Positions 33,898 through 42,983 of a stretch of DNA of 64,000 bases are shown here, piece after piece. A model generated the notes under the pieces. It ran no database searches and was not told the DNA's origin. It was given only the letters and a program-made list of their open reading frames with translations. The DNA is from Sphingomonas sp. CBMAI 2297 (GTDB lineage Bacteria > Pseudomonadota > Alphaproteobacteria > Sphingomonadales > Sphingomonadaceae): positions 62,001 to 126,000 of the forward strand of contig NZ_JAPDIR010000002.1 in NCBI RefSeq assembly GCF_029870595.1, read 5' to 3'. Each line of letters starts with the position of its first letter. Within the stretch, counting starts at the first letter, position 1. Both the position numbers and the translations under genes were made by a program.

Positions 33898-35429
33898 GAG
33901 AGCAGGTACATCATGATCGCGGCGCCCACCGCGCCGGAAAGCACGGCCACTGCCGCATAGCGCCAGCCGCCGACCACGCGGATGCGCTCGATCTCCTTGA
34001 GCGGCGGCGCGGGCGGGGCGCCGCCCGGCGCGGGGAAGCGCCGCTCGATGTTGCGGATCAGCTCGGGCAGGCGGGCAAGGGTGCGGATGTCCTCGACCAG
34101 CCGATCGGCGATCTTGGCCTCGGGGCCCAGCTCGGTGCGGATCCATTCGCGCACGAACGGCGCCGAGACGTCCCACAGGTTGATGTCGGGATCGAGCGTG
34201 CGCGCCACGCCCTCGACCATCACCATCGTCTTCTGGAGGAGAAGGAGGTGCGGCTGGGTCTGCATGTCGAAGTCGCGGGTGATCGAGAACAGGCCGTCGA
34301 GCATCGCGCCCATCGACATGTCCTTGACCGGCAGGCCGCGCATCGGCTCGCCGACCGCACGCAGCGCCGTGGCGAACTCGGCGACATTGTGGTGCGGGGG
34401 CACATAGCCGGCCTCGAAATGGATCTCCGCGACGCGCTTGTAGTTGCCGGTGATCAGCCCGTAGAGGATCTCGGCCAGCCAGACCCGGGCGCGCCGGTCG
34501 ATCCGGCCCATGATGCCGAAGTCGATCGCGGCGATGCGGCCGTCGGGGAGGGCGAAGAGATTCCCCTGGTGCATGTCGGCATGGAAGAAGCCCTCGGCGA
34601 TCGCCTGGCGCAGAAAGGCGCGGATCAGCCGGCCGGCCAGGACGCTCGGGTCATGCCCCGCGGCGATGATCCGGTCGCGGTGGGAAAGCTTGATGCCGTC
34701 GATCCATTCGAGCGTCAGCACCTTGCCGGTGGTGCGCTGCCAGTCGATCTGCGGGACCATGAAATCGGGCTCGGCCTGCATGCCCTCGGCCAGTTCCGAG
34801 GCGGAGGCGGCCTCGCGGCGCAGATCGAGCTCGCGCGCGGTCCAGCGCTTGAAGGTCTCGATGACGAGGCGGGGACGCAGGCGCGATGCCTCGCCGCCCA
34901 TGCTCTCGACCTGGGCGGCCGCCCATTCATAGGTGTCGATCGCCTTGGCGAACTCGGCCTCGATGCCCGGGCGCAGCACCTTCACCGCGACCTGGCGGCC
35001 ATCGGTGGTGACGGCGCGGTGGACCTGCGCGATCGACGCCGCGCCGACCGGCGTCTCGTCGAACGCGGCGAAGAAGGTCTCGAGCGGGCGGCCGAAGCTG
35101 CCCTCGATCCGCTGGCGGATCACCGGGAAGGGCAGCGGCGGCAGCGCGTCCTGCAGGCGGAGCAGGTCATGGGCGGCCTCGTCGCCGACCAGGTCGGGGC
35201 GCGTGGCGAGCGTCTGGCCGAGCTTGATCGCGGCGGGGCCGATCGCCTGGAAGGCATCGGCATAATGCGGCACCCGGGGTACGCGCGCGCCGAAGCGGGC
35301 GATCCGGGCGATCCGGCGGACGGGCCTGGGCGTGTTGGGATCGCGCTCGATCCCGCGCAGCGCGCCGTGGCGCGCGAGGATGCGGCCCCATTTGAGCAGG
35401 CGCCAGAGATGGACGGCGGGTGCGGTCAT
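33894..35429 (-). CDS. ubiB: Ubiquinone biosynthesis atypical kinase/ATPase UbiB
   Basis: 511 aa. ABC1/UbiB family, needed for ubiquinone synthesis and thought to help extract or present polyprenyl intermediates. Signatures: AIKLGQTLATRPDLV (KxGQ motif), DETPVGAASIAQVHRA, VAVKVLRPGIE (Lys), HADMHQGNLFALPDGRIAAIDFGI (metal and catalytic Asp/Asn). Two C-terminal helices end in AAVAVLSGAVGAAIMMYLL. Located 43 bp after ubiE on the same strand. Confidence 0.95.
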   Translation of the reverse strand: MTAPAVHLWRLLKWGRILARHGALRGIERDPNTPRPVRRIARIARFGARVPRVPHYADAFQAIGPAAIKLGQTLATRPDLVGDEAAHDLLRLQDALPPLPFPVIRQRIEGSFGRPLETFFAAFDETPVGAASIAQVHRAVTTDGRQVAVKVLRPGIEAEFAKAIDTYEWAAAQVESMGGEASRLRPRLVIETFKRWTARELDLRREAASASELAEGMQAEPDFMVPQIDWQRTTGKVLTLEWIDGIKLSHRDRIIAAGHDPSVLAGRLIRAFLRQAIAEGFFHADMHQGNLFALPDGRIAAIDFGIMGRIDRRARVWLAEILYGLITGNYKRVAEIHFEAGYVPPHHNVAEFATALRAVGEPMRGLPVKDMSMGAMLDGLFSITRDFDMQTQPHLLLLQKTMVMVEGVARTLDPDINLWDVSAPFVREWIRTELGPEAKIADRLVEDIRTLARLPELIRNIERRFPAPGGAPPAPPLKEIERIRVVGGWRYAAVAVLSGAVGAAIMMYLLS

Positions 35430-35472
35430 CCGGAATTGCCGGAATGACGGAAATCGCTGAAGGGCACTGGCT

Positions 35473-36228
35473 TCAAATCTTCCAGCCCGAATGGATCGCG
35501 ACCAGGCCGCCGAGCAGCGGCTCGACCTTGGTCTGGGTGAAGCCGGCCTCGCGGATCATCCGCTCGAACTCGGGCATGGGCGGGAAGCGGCGGATCGATT
35601 CGATCAGGTAGCGATAGCTGTCCGCATCGCCGGTGAGCAGCTGGCCGAGCTTGGGGACGAGATGGTGCGAATAGGCGTCGTACACTTCGGAGAAGCCCGG
35701 CCACTGGGTGGTGGAGAATTCCAGCACGAACAGCCGTCCGCCGCGCTTGAGCACGCGATGCGCCTCGCGGAGCGCCCTGGGGATGTCGGTCACGTTCCGG
35801 ATGCCGAAGGCGATGGTATAGGCGTCGAAGAACTTGTCGGGCCATTGCAGCTGCTCGGCATTGGCCTCGCTCCACACCAGGCTCCCGGTGTCGGGCTCGC
35901 CCCCGCTGGCGATCCCGCGCTCGGCGGCGCGCTCGATGCCGACGGCGAGCATCTCGGGATTGATGTCCGCCACGGTGATCGACGCACCGGACTTGACCAT
36001 GCGGAAGGCGATGTCGCCGGTGCCGCCGGCCATGTCGAGGATATGCTCGCCGGCGCGAGGCTTCACGCGGCGGACGAACTTGTCCTTCCACAGGCGGTGG
36101 AGGCCGCCCGACATGGCGTCGTTCATCAGGTCGTATTTCGAAGCGACGCTGGAGAAGACCTCGCCGACGCGGCGGGTCTTTTCCTCGGGGGCCACGTCCT
36201 CGTAGCCGAAGGAGACGGTGTCGGTCAT
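35473..36228 (-). CDS. ubiE: Ubiquinone/menaquinone C-methyltransferase UbiE
   Basis: 251 aa from ATG 36228. SAM-dependent C-methylation of the benzoquinol ring in ubiquinone synthesis. The conserved SFGYEDVAPEEKTRRVGEVF start, VASKYDLMNDAMSGGLHRLWK, HILDMAGGTGDIAFRM (motif I), IAFGIRNVTDIPRALREAHRVLK and LEFSTT are typical of UbiE. First gene of the reverse-strand series. A 159-bp gap with a 29-bp-arm palindrome lies between it and divergent mutM. Confidence 0.96.
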   Translation of the reverse strand: MTDTVSFGYEDVAPEEKTRRVGEVFSSVASKYDLMNDAMSGGLHRLWKDKFVRRVKPRAGEHILDMAGGTGDIAFRMVKSGASITVADINPEMLAVGIERAAERGIASGGEPDTGSLVWSEANAEQLQWPDKFFDAYTIAFGIRNVTDIPRALREAHRVLKRGGRLFVLEFSTTQWPGFSEVYDAYSHHLVPKLGQLLTGDADSYRYLIESIRRFPPMPEFERMIREAGFTQTKVEPLLGGLVAIHSGWKI

Positions 36229-36276
36229 GGGAGCGGCTCTAGCGAGCGTTTCCGCGCTCGTCATCGCCTTTAAACT

Positions 36277-36357
36277 CGTCGTCCCCGCGAAGGCGGGTAT
36301 CCAGGTCGCGAGGGAAGCGCTCCGCCACCCTGGATACCCGCCTTCGCGGGGATGACG
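36277..36357. repeat. Long inverted repeat of the CCCCGC-GCGGGG extragenic palindrome family
   Basis: Two arms of 29 bp, at 36277-36305 and 36329-36357, match in inverse orientation at 28 of 29 positions, with a 23-nt loop. The core GGCGGGTATCCAGG and its mirror recur in shorter versions at seven or more other intergenic sites of the window. Lies between divergent ubiE and mutM. Confidence 0.85.
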
Positions 36358-36387
36358 AATTGGGGGCGGGTAGGTTAGGGAACCCTC

Positions 36388-37197
36388 ATGCCTGAACTCC
36401 CCGAAGTAGAGACCACCGTGCGCGGGCTGGAGCCCGTGCTGCAAGGCGAGACGATCACTCGCGTCACGCTGCACCGCGGCGACCTGCGCCGGCCGTTTCC
36501 CGAGGGGCTGGGCCAGCGGCTGACCGGCGCGGCCGTCACCGCGCTGGGGCGGCGCGCCAAATATGGGCTGATCGAGACGAATCGGGGCGACACGCTGATC
36601 TTCCATCTCGGCATGTCCGGGCGCTGGCGGATCGATCCCGGGGAGATCGGCAAGCACGACCATCTGGTGCTGGAGACGCAGCATCACCGGCTGGCGCTGA
36701 ACGACCCGCGGCGATTCGGCTCGGTCGACCTGGTGCCGACGGCGGCGGTGGCGGCCTGGCCGCCCTTCGCCGCGCTCGGGCCGGAGCCCCTGGGGCCGGA
36801 CTTCGACGCAGCCCATCTGGCGCGGGTGTTCAAGGACCGGATCGCGCCGGTAAAGGCGCTGCTGCTCGATCAGCGCACGGTGGCGGGGCTGGGCAATATC
36901 TATGTGTGCGAGGCGCTCCATATTGCCGGCATCGCGCCCATGCGCGAAGGCGGCTCGATCGCGAAGGCGCGGCTGGCGAAGCTGGCCGCCGCGATTCGGG
37001 AGGTGCTGGAAGGCGCGATCCGGGCCGGCGGCTCCACGATCCGCGACTATGCCAGGCCCGATGGCGAGCTGGGCTATTTCGCCAAGGAGTGGCGAGTCTA
37101 TGGCCGGGAAGGGGAGCCGTGCAGTTGCGGCGGCCTGGTCGAGCGGCGGGTGGATTCGGGGCGCTCCACCTTCTGGTGCCCGAAATGCCAGTCGTAA
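36388..37197 (+). CDS. mutM: Formamidopyrimidine-DNA glycosylase
   Basis: 269 aa. Removes 8-oxoguanine and formamidopyrimidines; N-terminal PELPEVETTVRGL with the catalytic Pro/Glu, then FHLGMSGRW, DPRRFG, RTVAGLGNIYVCEALH. It has a C-terminal zinc finger CSCG...CPKCQS of the Fpg type, required for DNA binding. Its stop touches the rpsT promoter. Normal length and standard alphaproteobacterial place before rpsT and dnaA. Confidence 0.97.
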   Translation: MPELPEVETTVRGLEPVLQGETITRVTLHRGDLRRPFPEGLGQRLTGAAVTALGRRAKYGLIETNRGDTLIFHLGMSGRWRIDPGEIGKHDHLVLETQHHRLALNDPRRFGSVDLVPTAAVAAWPPFAALGPEPLGPDFDAAHLARVFKDRIAPVKALLLDQRTVAGLGNIYVCEALHIAGIAPMREGGSIAKARLAKLAAAIREVLEGAIRAGGSTIRDYARPDGELGYFAKEWRVYGREGEPCSCGGLVERRVDSGRSTFWCPKCQS

Positions 37198-37200
37198 TGG

Positions 37201-37228
37201 TTGACCCGAATCGCCGGTGGCGCTAAGG
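37201..37228 (+). promoter_or_regulatory. Candidate rpsT promoter
   Basis: TTGACC (37201-37206) with 16 bases to CTAAGG (37223-37228), overlapping the 3' end of mutM and giving a leader of roughly 60-65 nt before rpsT. The -35 is near consensus, the -10 weak. Inferred from sequence only. Confidence 0.4.
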
Positions 37229-37297
37229 GGCCCGTCTTTCCGGGCGTGGCGGCATGTTCCCCGCGCCCTAAACATTTCGAGCTAGGAACGAGACGGC

Positions 37298-37561
37298 ATG
37301 GCGAATACGCCGCAAGCGAAGAAGCGTATCCGGCGCAATGCGCGCCGCGCGGAGATCAACGGCACGCGCGTGAGCCGTATCCGCACCTTCGTGAAGAAGG
37401 TCGAGTCGGCCCTCGAGGCCGGCGACAAGGCCGCGGCCGCTGCCGCGCTCGCCGCTGCGCAGCCGGAGATGGCGCGCGGCGTCGCCAAGGGCGTGCTCCA
37501 CAAGAATACGGCCTCGCGCAAGTTCGCGCGTCTCAACAAGCGCGTCGAAGCGCTGGCGTAA
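37298..37561 (+). CDS. rpsT: 30S ribosomal protein S20
   Basis: 87 aa. Basic helical protein that binds 16S rRNA early in 30S assembly. [20 protein letters not shown] and the closing [19 protein letters not shown] are classic S20. Followed by a strong terminator. Expected neighbour of dnaA in this group. Confidence 0.97.
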   Translation: MANTPQAKKRIRRNARRAEINGTRVSRIRTFVKKVESALEAGDKAAAAAALAAAQPEMARGVAKGVLHKNTASRKFARLNKRVEALA

Positions 37562-37580
37562 TCGTAATTTTTTCGTAATA

Positions 37581-37615
37581 AAACCCCGCGGAACCTCGGT
37601 TCCGCGGGGTTTTTG
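37581..37615 (+). terminator. Rho-independent terminator of rpsT
   Basis: GC-rich stem AACCCCGCGGAAC pairing with GTTCCGCGGGGTT around a CTCG loop, followed by a run of T. Lies 20 bp after the rpsT stop. Confidence 0.9.
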
Positions 37616-37987
37616 TCGTGTCTGACAAGGGTTTGCAGAACGAATCATGGTTGGTGCCATGGAACCCTGAGATTCGCGCGAGTCGCAGTGTCTTTGGTTT
37701 GCAATAATTCGCAGAAGCCAAGTTTTTCAGTAGTTTGTAAGGCGGCCCCCACGGTTTTCCGCGGGTTACGGCGAGTCAACAAAACTATTTCAGTATCTTT
37801 ACACCCGACCCCCTTGATCGACTCAGAAAGGGGTTCCTAAAACAGACCTCCCAGGCGAGGTCTCGCCGGGGTATTTTGCGAAGCCCGTCACACAGGGACC
37901 GGGGATGTCCGGTGTCGAAGGGCCTCATGTCGGAGCGAATTAGCGCACGGGAAGCGGCTGCTTCCCGCGAAGGAGGGGTACGTCACG
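37616..37987 (+). other. Long dnaA upstream region
   Basis: 372 bp without a gene, distinctly AT-richer than its flanks, especially 37680-37840. It must hold the dnaA promoter. I looked for TTATCCACA-type DnaA boxes on both strands and saw none close to consensus, nor an AT-rich triple repeat, so nothing marks it as oriC. A strong ribosome binding site (AAGGAGGGG, about 37970-37978) precedes GTG 37988. Confidence 0.6.
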
Positions 37988-39385
37988 GTGACTCAGGTTC
38001 AGGCCTTGGAACGGGACGGGATGGAAGCTGCGGTTGCCAAGGCTTGGTCGCATGTGCGCGCGAACCTGCGTCGCTCTGCGGGCCAGCGTCTGTTCGACCA
38101 GTGGCTCAAGCCGGTCGTCCTGATCGAAGGCAGCAATGCCGAGATCGTGCGCCTGGGCCTGCCCTCGGCGTTCATGACCCAGTGGGTCAAGAATCACTAT
38201 GCCGAGCGGCTGCTGCTCGAGTTCCGTGGCCAGATCCCGGCGGTGCGCAGCGTGTCGATCGAGACGCTGGCGGAAGAGCCGAAGCGCGTGTTGAGCACGG
38301 CGTCCGCTCCGGCGGCCGCCGATTCGGCGCCGGTCGCGGCGGCGACGGCCTCGCCGGCCGAGCGTCCGCAGTTCGATGTGCGCTTCACGTTCGAGCGCTT
38401 CGTGATCGACGCGACGAATCGCGTGGCGTGCAATGCCGCCAAGGCGATGGCGGAGCCGGGCGCGCCTCGGTTCAGCCCGCTCTATCTCCATGCCGGCACG
38501 GGCCAGGGCAAGACGCACCTGATGCACGCGATCGGCCATGCGTTCCTGGCCGCGAACCCGGAAGCGACCGCGATCTATGTGACTGCCGAGCGCTTCATGT
38601 TCGAGTTCGTCCAGGCGCTCCGCAACAAGGACACGCACGCCTTCAAGGCGCGGCTGCGCTCGGTCGATCTGTTGATGATCGACGACCTGCAGTTCATTGG
38701 CGGCAAGGACGCCACGCAGCAGGAATTTTTCCACACCGTCAACGAGTTCATGTCCTCGGGCAAGCGGCTGGTGATCGCTGCCGATCGCGCGCCGCAGGCC
38801 CTGGAAGGCTTCGAGCCGCGCCTGGCCGGTCGCCTGGCCTCGGGCCTGGTGGCGGACATCAAGCCGGCGGAGCTGGAACTGCGCCGCGCGATCGTCGGCC
38901 GCAAGCTGCAGGACATGCCGGCGGTGACGATGCCGCACGAAGTGATGGACCTGCTGGCCGCGCGGATCACCACCAATGTCCGCGAGCTCGAGGGCGCGCT
39001 CAATCGCCTCGTCGCCTATGCGCAGCTGAACGGCGAGGTGATCACGATCGACTTCGCCACCAATGTGCTCGGCGAAGTGCTGCGCTCGGCTCAGCGCCGC
39101 ATCACGATCGACGAGATCCAGCGCGCGGTCTCGGCGCATTTCGAGGTGAAGCAGATCGACCTGATCTCCGAGCGCCGCGCCGTGGCGATCGCCCGGCCGC
39201 GCCAGATCGCGATGTATCTCGCCAAGCGCCTGACCACGCGATCGCTGCCCGAGATTGGGCGGAAGTTCGGCAATCGTGACCATTCGACCGTGATCCACGC
39301 GGTGAAGCGTATCGAGGAGCTGCGCGGCAAGGACGTGGAGATCGATACCGCGGTGCGCACCCTGATGCGTACCCTGGAAGGCTAA
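37988..39385 (+). CDS. dnaA: Chromosomal replication initiator protein DnaA
   Basis: 465 aa, GTG start with AAGGAGGGG upstream. Domain I (about 15-85), an Ala/Pro linker (about 100-130), AAA+ domain III with Walker A in AGTGQGKTHL (about 173-182; the first Gly of the usual GG is Ala), Walker B in LLMIDDLQF, sensor segments. Domain IV is the HTH, with the signature FGNRDHSTVIHAVKRI (about 428-443). Slightly short linker, otherwise standard. Stands alone between two terminators. Confidence 0.97.
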   Translation: MTQVQALERDGMEAAVAKAWSHVRANLRRSAGQRLFDQWLKPVVLIEGSNAEIVRLGLPSAFMTQWVKNHYAERLLLEFRGQIPAVRSVSIETLAEEPKRVLSTASAPAAADSAPVAAATASPAERPQFDVRFTFERFVIDATNRVACNAAKAMAEPGAPRFSPLYLHAGTGQGKTHLMHAIGHAFLAANPEATAIYVTAERFMFEFVQALRNKDTHAFKARLRSVDLLMIDDLQFIGGKDATQQEFFHTVNEFMSSGKRLVIAADRAPQALEGFEPRLAGRLASGLVADIKPAELELRRAIVGRKLQDMPAVTMPHEVMDLLAARITTNVRELEGALNRLVAYAQLNGEVITIDFATNVLGEVLRSAQRRITIDEIQRAVSAHFEVKQIDLISERRAVAIARPRQIAMYLAKRLTTRSLPEIGRKFGNRDHSTVIHAVKRIEELRGKDVEIDTAVRTLMRTLEG

Positions 39386-39479
39386 GGAGCTGTATTCCTG
39401 CCCCTTTCAGGGGTGGGCGGGGTGGAGGAGCTGAGAGCGGGGCAACGCAGATCGGTCACGCCTCCACCCTGATCGACAG

Positions 39480-39515
39480 AAAGGCCGGGCCCCGGAAACG
39501 GGCTCGGCCTTTTTG
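39480..39515 (+). terminator. Rho-independent terminator after dnaA
   Basis: Imperfect stem AAGGCCGGGCCCCG / CGGGCTCGGCCTT around a GAAA-type loop followed by TTTTTG, about 95 bp past the dnaA stop. The 94 bp before it hold no gene. Confidence 0.85.
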
Positions 39516-39568
39516 TCTAGACATAACCGGGATACGATTCCCCTCCGGCCATTCGCGGCCAGTGCGTC

Positions 39569-39829
39569 CTACCAGCAGATGGTCTGGCCGATCCGCGGAT
39601 CATAGACGCAGCCGCCATTGCCGCTTTCGAGCATGGGGCAATAATCGCTGTAATAGCTCACGCAGTCGCCATAATTGGCGAAGCCGCGGGCGCGGTAGCT
39701 GGTGCAGGTGACCGATGGCGGATTGTCGCACTCGGCCACGCCCGGGCGGGCCTGGAGCGGCTGGGCCAGCACGGCCTGGAATCCGGCCGCGGCGGCGAGC
39801 GAGAGCGAAAAACCGATCTTCTTGCGCAT
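39569..39829 (-). CDS. Small secreted cysteine-rich protein
   Basis: 86 aa from ATG 39829. Signal peptide (KKIGFSLSLAAAAGFQAVLA), then a short mature part with six Cys (ECDN, VTCTSY, DCVSYYSDYC, GGCVYD, TICW), likely three disulfides in the periplasm. It ends shortly after the last Cys. No family recognised. It sits between dnaA and the CAP-domain lipoprotein gene, both of which it is separated from by intergenic space. Confidence 0.7.
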   Translation of the reverse strand: MRKKIGFSLSLAAAAGFQAVLAQPLQARPGVAECDNPPSVTCTSYRARGFANYGDCVSYYSDYCPMLESGNGGCVYDPRIGQTICW

Positions 39830-39921
39830 GGGTGCCTCTCTTTGACGTGGGAAGCACAGGCTAGGCCGCCCTTCCGCCACCACCCAGCGAAGCTCCATCG
39901 GATATGGTGGTTTCGCGCCGC

Positions 39922-40968
39922 TCAGGGCACCAGCCGGAAATAATAGCTGTAGCTTCGCGTGGCGCCGCTGACGGTGACGTTGCCGATCGTCACGTCATAG
40001 ATGGTGTTGGCGGCCAGTCCGGCGACTTTCCATTGCAGGCTGTTGGGCAGGCCATAGCCTTCATTGTCCCACGACACGTTCGACACGGCGAGCGCGGCGC
40101 CGCCCCGGGCGCGCACGGTGATCGTGGCGTTGGCGAAGCTGACCGCGGCGTTCGCCCCGAAGTTGGAGCTCTTGTTGGCGATCACGCCGAACGACAGCAG
40201 CGCCGCGGTGTCGAAATAGCGCGCCGGATATTCCTGGAACGGATAGGCGACATAGTCCGGCAGCGGACCGGCGGTATTCTGGGTGTTGTTGATCACCTTG
40301 ATCGAGGCACCGTCCGCACGGTTGCTGCCCTGCCAGATGCCGGCGACCCGGCCATAGGCGATGGTCGAGAGGAACGGATAGAGCAGCCAGCGGCGATGGC
40401 CGATATTGTTCGCCACCACATTGTTGGTGTCGGTGAGCCAGCCGATCAGCAGATCCGCGTCCTGCGAATAGCGCAGGCCGCCCGTGCCCAGATAGATGTT
40501 GCTCTGCCCGGCGGCGGTGGCGCCGGCGCTGGTGTAGCAGTTCCAGCTCGCCGGCGGATTGTGGCTGAGCTGGCCGTTGGCGGCCATCATCAGCGCGGAT
40601 TGCTGGGAGGCGGGCTCGTCGGCCGGGGCATAGGTGACCGCAGGCAGGTTGTGATGCGCGCGGATGTCGTTGAGCGTCGCGAGCACCCGCGCGCCGACCT
40701 CGGGCTTGAGCGTCCCGGCCTGGCAGGCCGCGATGTTGGGCGGGGTGCTGTAGAGCAGGGCGACCGAGCTCAGGAAATCCGAGCCGGTGGCGGGCTCGGT
40801 GCCCGTCGGGCTGGGCGTGGGCGCCGGCGTGGTGGGCGTGGGGGTCGATCCCGATGGGGGCGTCGGCGTGGGCGTGACGACCGTGCCGCCTTCCCCGCCC
40901 GAGCCGCCGCCGCCGCTGCACGCGGCCAGGGCGCTGCCGAGCAGCCACAGGGTAACCAGTTTACGCAT
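39922..40968 (-). CDS. CAP (SCP/PR1)-domain lipoprotein
   Basis: 348 aa from ATG 40968. Lipobox ALAAC, then a GGGGSGG stretch and a long Pro/Thr/Ser linker (about residues 30-60), then a CAP domain: LNDIRAHHNLPAVTYAP, QQSALMMAANGQLSHNPP, and HRRWLLYP. C-terminal part is beta-rich. The linker likely holds the domain away from the outer membrane. The same N-terminal design occurs in the GH18 protein at 61972-63576. CAP proteins have varied roles; no specific one is indicated. Confidence 0.82.
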   Translation of the reverse strand: MRKLVTLWLLGSALAACSGGGGSGGEGGTVVTPTPTPPSGSTPTPTTPAPTPSPTGTEPATGSDFLSSVALLYSTPPNIAACQAGTLKPEVGARVLATLNDIRAHHNLPAVTYAPADEPASQQSALMMAANGQLSHNPPASWNCYTSAGATAAGQSNIYLGTGGLRYSQDADLLIGWLTDTNNVVANNIGHRRWLLYPFLSTIAYGRVAGIWQGSNRADGASIKVINNTQNTAGPLPDYVAYPFQEYPARYFDTAALLSFGVIANKSSNFGANAAVSFANATITVRARGGAALAVSNVSWDNEGYGLPNSLQWKVAGLAANTIYDVTIGNVTVSGATRSYSYYFRLVP

Positions 40969-41588
40969 CCGCACGCACTCCCGCCTGGCGGAACCCCAAT
41001 GGCATGGCGCGGTTCCAGCCCCTCCCTGGAGCATAGCGCCGGGAAAAGGGCTGTCAGCACTTATCGGCGGACAGGTCGACCAGCGGGGCGATGCGAGCGC
41101 GAAGCGAGGCTTGCGGCGAATCGAGCGCCTCCCCCGGGGGAACGCCCAGCCCGGGGCCGGAATTCAATCAGCAAACCTCGTAATCCCCGCCTAGGCGGGG
41201 ATCCGGCGTAACCCGGGGCCATCGAAGCAATCGTGCGCGGGCTTGCCGGAGATGGTGAGGCCAGCCGCATGACCCTTGCCCTTGGCCCCGGATCCCCGCC
41301 TGCGCGGGGATGACGGTTGAAGGAATAGCGGGGCGAAGGTTGAAGGAGCGGCGGGGATCATGGTTGATGGAGGATGAAGGTTGAGGGAACATGGTCCTCA
41401 AACCGGGTCGAGAGCCGATATCCTCTTTCGTCCCGGCCCTGAGCCAGGGTCCGGCTGCCTTGTCGACGGGAGCGAAAGCGGGATCCGGCGCAAGGCCGGC
41501 ATGACGGCGGAAGATCGACTATTCGTTCGGGTCCGGACCCGGTGCCGCCATGGCACCCGCGGCGCGCGCGGGTGCCATGGATCGGGGA
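40969..41588. other. 620-bp intergenic region with clustered palindromes
   Basis: No convincing gene. It carries a perfect 20-bp palindrome ATCCCCGCCTAGGCGGGGAT (41183-41202), a related hairpin at 41288-41316, and a degenerate third copy at 41478-41507. Between them is direct-repeat-like purine-rich sequence (41317-41395, several GTTGAAGGA / GTTGAGGGA units). The 5' portion should hold the CAP gene promoter. Confidence 0.65.
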
Positions 41589-42593
41589 TCAGACCTGCAG
41601 TCCGACCGCCTTTTGCGCCGCCTTGAGCGTTGGTTCGGCGAGCGTGCTGGCGCGCTCGGCGCCCCTGGCGAGCTGCGCGCCCACCGCGTCGCGGTCCGCC
41701 AGCAGCTGGTTCAGCCGCGCGCGCACCGGCCCCAGCACGGCGATGGCGAGGTCCGCCAGTGCCGGCTTGAACGCGCCGAACCCCTGGCCGGCAAACTCCG
41801 TCACCACCGACTGGGGATCGCGATCCGCCAGCGCGGCGAAGATCGTCACCAGGTTCTTCGCCTCGGGCCGCTCGGCCAGGGCGTCGAACGAATCGGGCAG
41901 CGGCTCGGGATCGGTCTTCGCCTTGCGGAGCTTCTGCGCGATCATGTCGTCATCGTCCGACAGGTTGATGCGCGACAGGTCCGAAGGGTCCGACTTGGAC
42001 ATCTTCGCGCTGCCGTCGCGCAGGCTCATGATCCGCGGGGCCGCCTTGGAGATGAACGGCTCGGGCAGCGGGAACAGCTCCACTTCGAAATCGGTGTTGA
42101 ACTTGGCCGCGATGTCGCGGGCGAGCTCGAGATGCTGCTTCTGGTCCTCACCCACCGGCACGTGCGTCGCCTTGTAGACGAGCACGTCCGCCGCCTGGAG
42201 CACCGGATAGGCGAACAGGCCGACGCTGGCGCCCTCGCGGTTCTTGCCCGCCTTGTCCTTCCACTGGGTCATGCGGTTCAGCCAGCCCATCCGCGCGGTG
42301 CCGTTCAGGATCCAGCACAGCTCGGCATGCGCGGGAACGCGCGCCTGGTTGAACAGGATCGCGCGATCGTCGATGCCCGAGGCCATCAGCGTCGCGGCCA
42401 TTTCGATCGTGCTGTTGGCAAGTTCCCGCGGCGAGATGTTGCCCGTCAGCGCATGGAGATCGGCGAGGAAGAACAGGCATTCTCCGCCATTCTTCTCCTG
42501 GATGTCCTGCATCGCCACCCATTGCTTGATCGCCCCGAGATAGTTGCCGAGGTGAAGATTGCCGGTGGTCTGGATGCCGGAAACGACGCGCAT
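41589..42593 (-). CDS. trpS: Tryptophanyl-tRNA synthetase
   Basis: 334 aa. Class I aminoacyl-tRNA synthetase charging tRNA-Trp. VVSGIQTTGNLHLGNYLGAIKQW bears the HIGH-equivalent, LFFLADLHALT the substrate pocket, and KMSKSDPSD the KMSKS loop. Length normal for the bacterial TrpS I type. Downstream of murJ on the same strand, but 390 bp apart, so probably transcribed separately. Confidence 0.97.
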   Translation of the reverse strand: MRVVSGIQTTGNLHLGNYLGAIKQWVAMQDIQEKNGGECLFFLADLHALTGNISPRELANSTIEMAATLMASGIDDRAILFNQARVPAHAELCWILNGTARMGWLNRMTQWKDKAGKNREGASVGLFAYPVLQAADVLVYKATHVPVGEDQKQHLELARDIAAKFNTDFEVELFPLPEPFISKAAPRIMSLRDGSAKMSKSDPSDLSRINLSDDDDMIAQKLRKAKTDPEPLPDSFDALAERPEAKNLVTIFAALADRDPQSVVTEFAGQGFGAFKPALADLAIAVLGPVRARLNQLLADRDAVGAQLARGAERASTLAEPTLKAAQKAVGLQV

Positions 42594-42983
42594 GATTCGA
42601 TACTCCGCGCCCGGGCTGACCGTTCGGCCTTTGGACGGGCCGCGGGTCCGAGACGGCGGGGGCGCGGCCGCACAGCGATGTCAGGGACGGAGCGGGCTGT
42701 AGAGGGCGGGTTTGCCGCTGTCCAATGCCATGATGAGGAGCCGGCACGCCGCCGGGAACCGCGCTGCCGGCCACCGCGATCGGCGTGCCAGCGCATCCCC
42801 GCTATCCCTTAGACCGTCATCCCCGCGCAGGCGGGGATCCAGGGCCAAGGGCAAGGACGGCGACGCTCGCCTTGCCGTTTCCGGCAAGCATCCGCGTGAT
42901 CGCTTCGATCGCTCCTTATTACCCTGGATCCCCGCCTGTGCCGGGAAGACGGCAATATCAGATACTTGCCCGAGGTCCTCGCC
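42594..42983. other. 390-bp intergenic region with two facing palindromes
   Basis: Holds the palindrome units CCGTCATCCCCGCGCAGGCG (from 42814) to 42844 and CCCTGGATCCCCGCCTGTG (from 42922) to 42952 in opposite orientation, 77 bp apart. The outer pair can form a larger hairpin. No gene seen; the trpS promoter is expected near 42620-42760. Confidence 0.65.

Noticed and set aside
35473..37275. 600-residue frame that would extend ubiE upstream
   Set aside because: The extension is antisense to mutM and crosses the palindrome; ubiE has a normal start at 36228.
37616..37987. Replication origin next to dnaA
   Set aside because: No DnaA-box-like repeats seen; dnaA proximity alone is not enough in alphaproteobacteria.
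41317..41400. Short purine-rich direct repeats (GTTGAAGGA, GTTGAGGGA)
   Set aside because: Irregular and few; not a CRISPR array, since spacing and units are not conserved.
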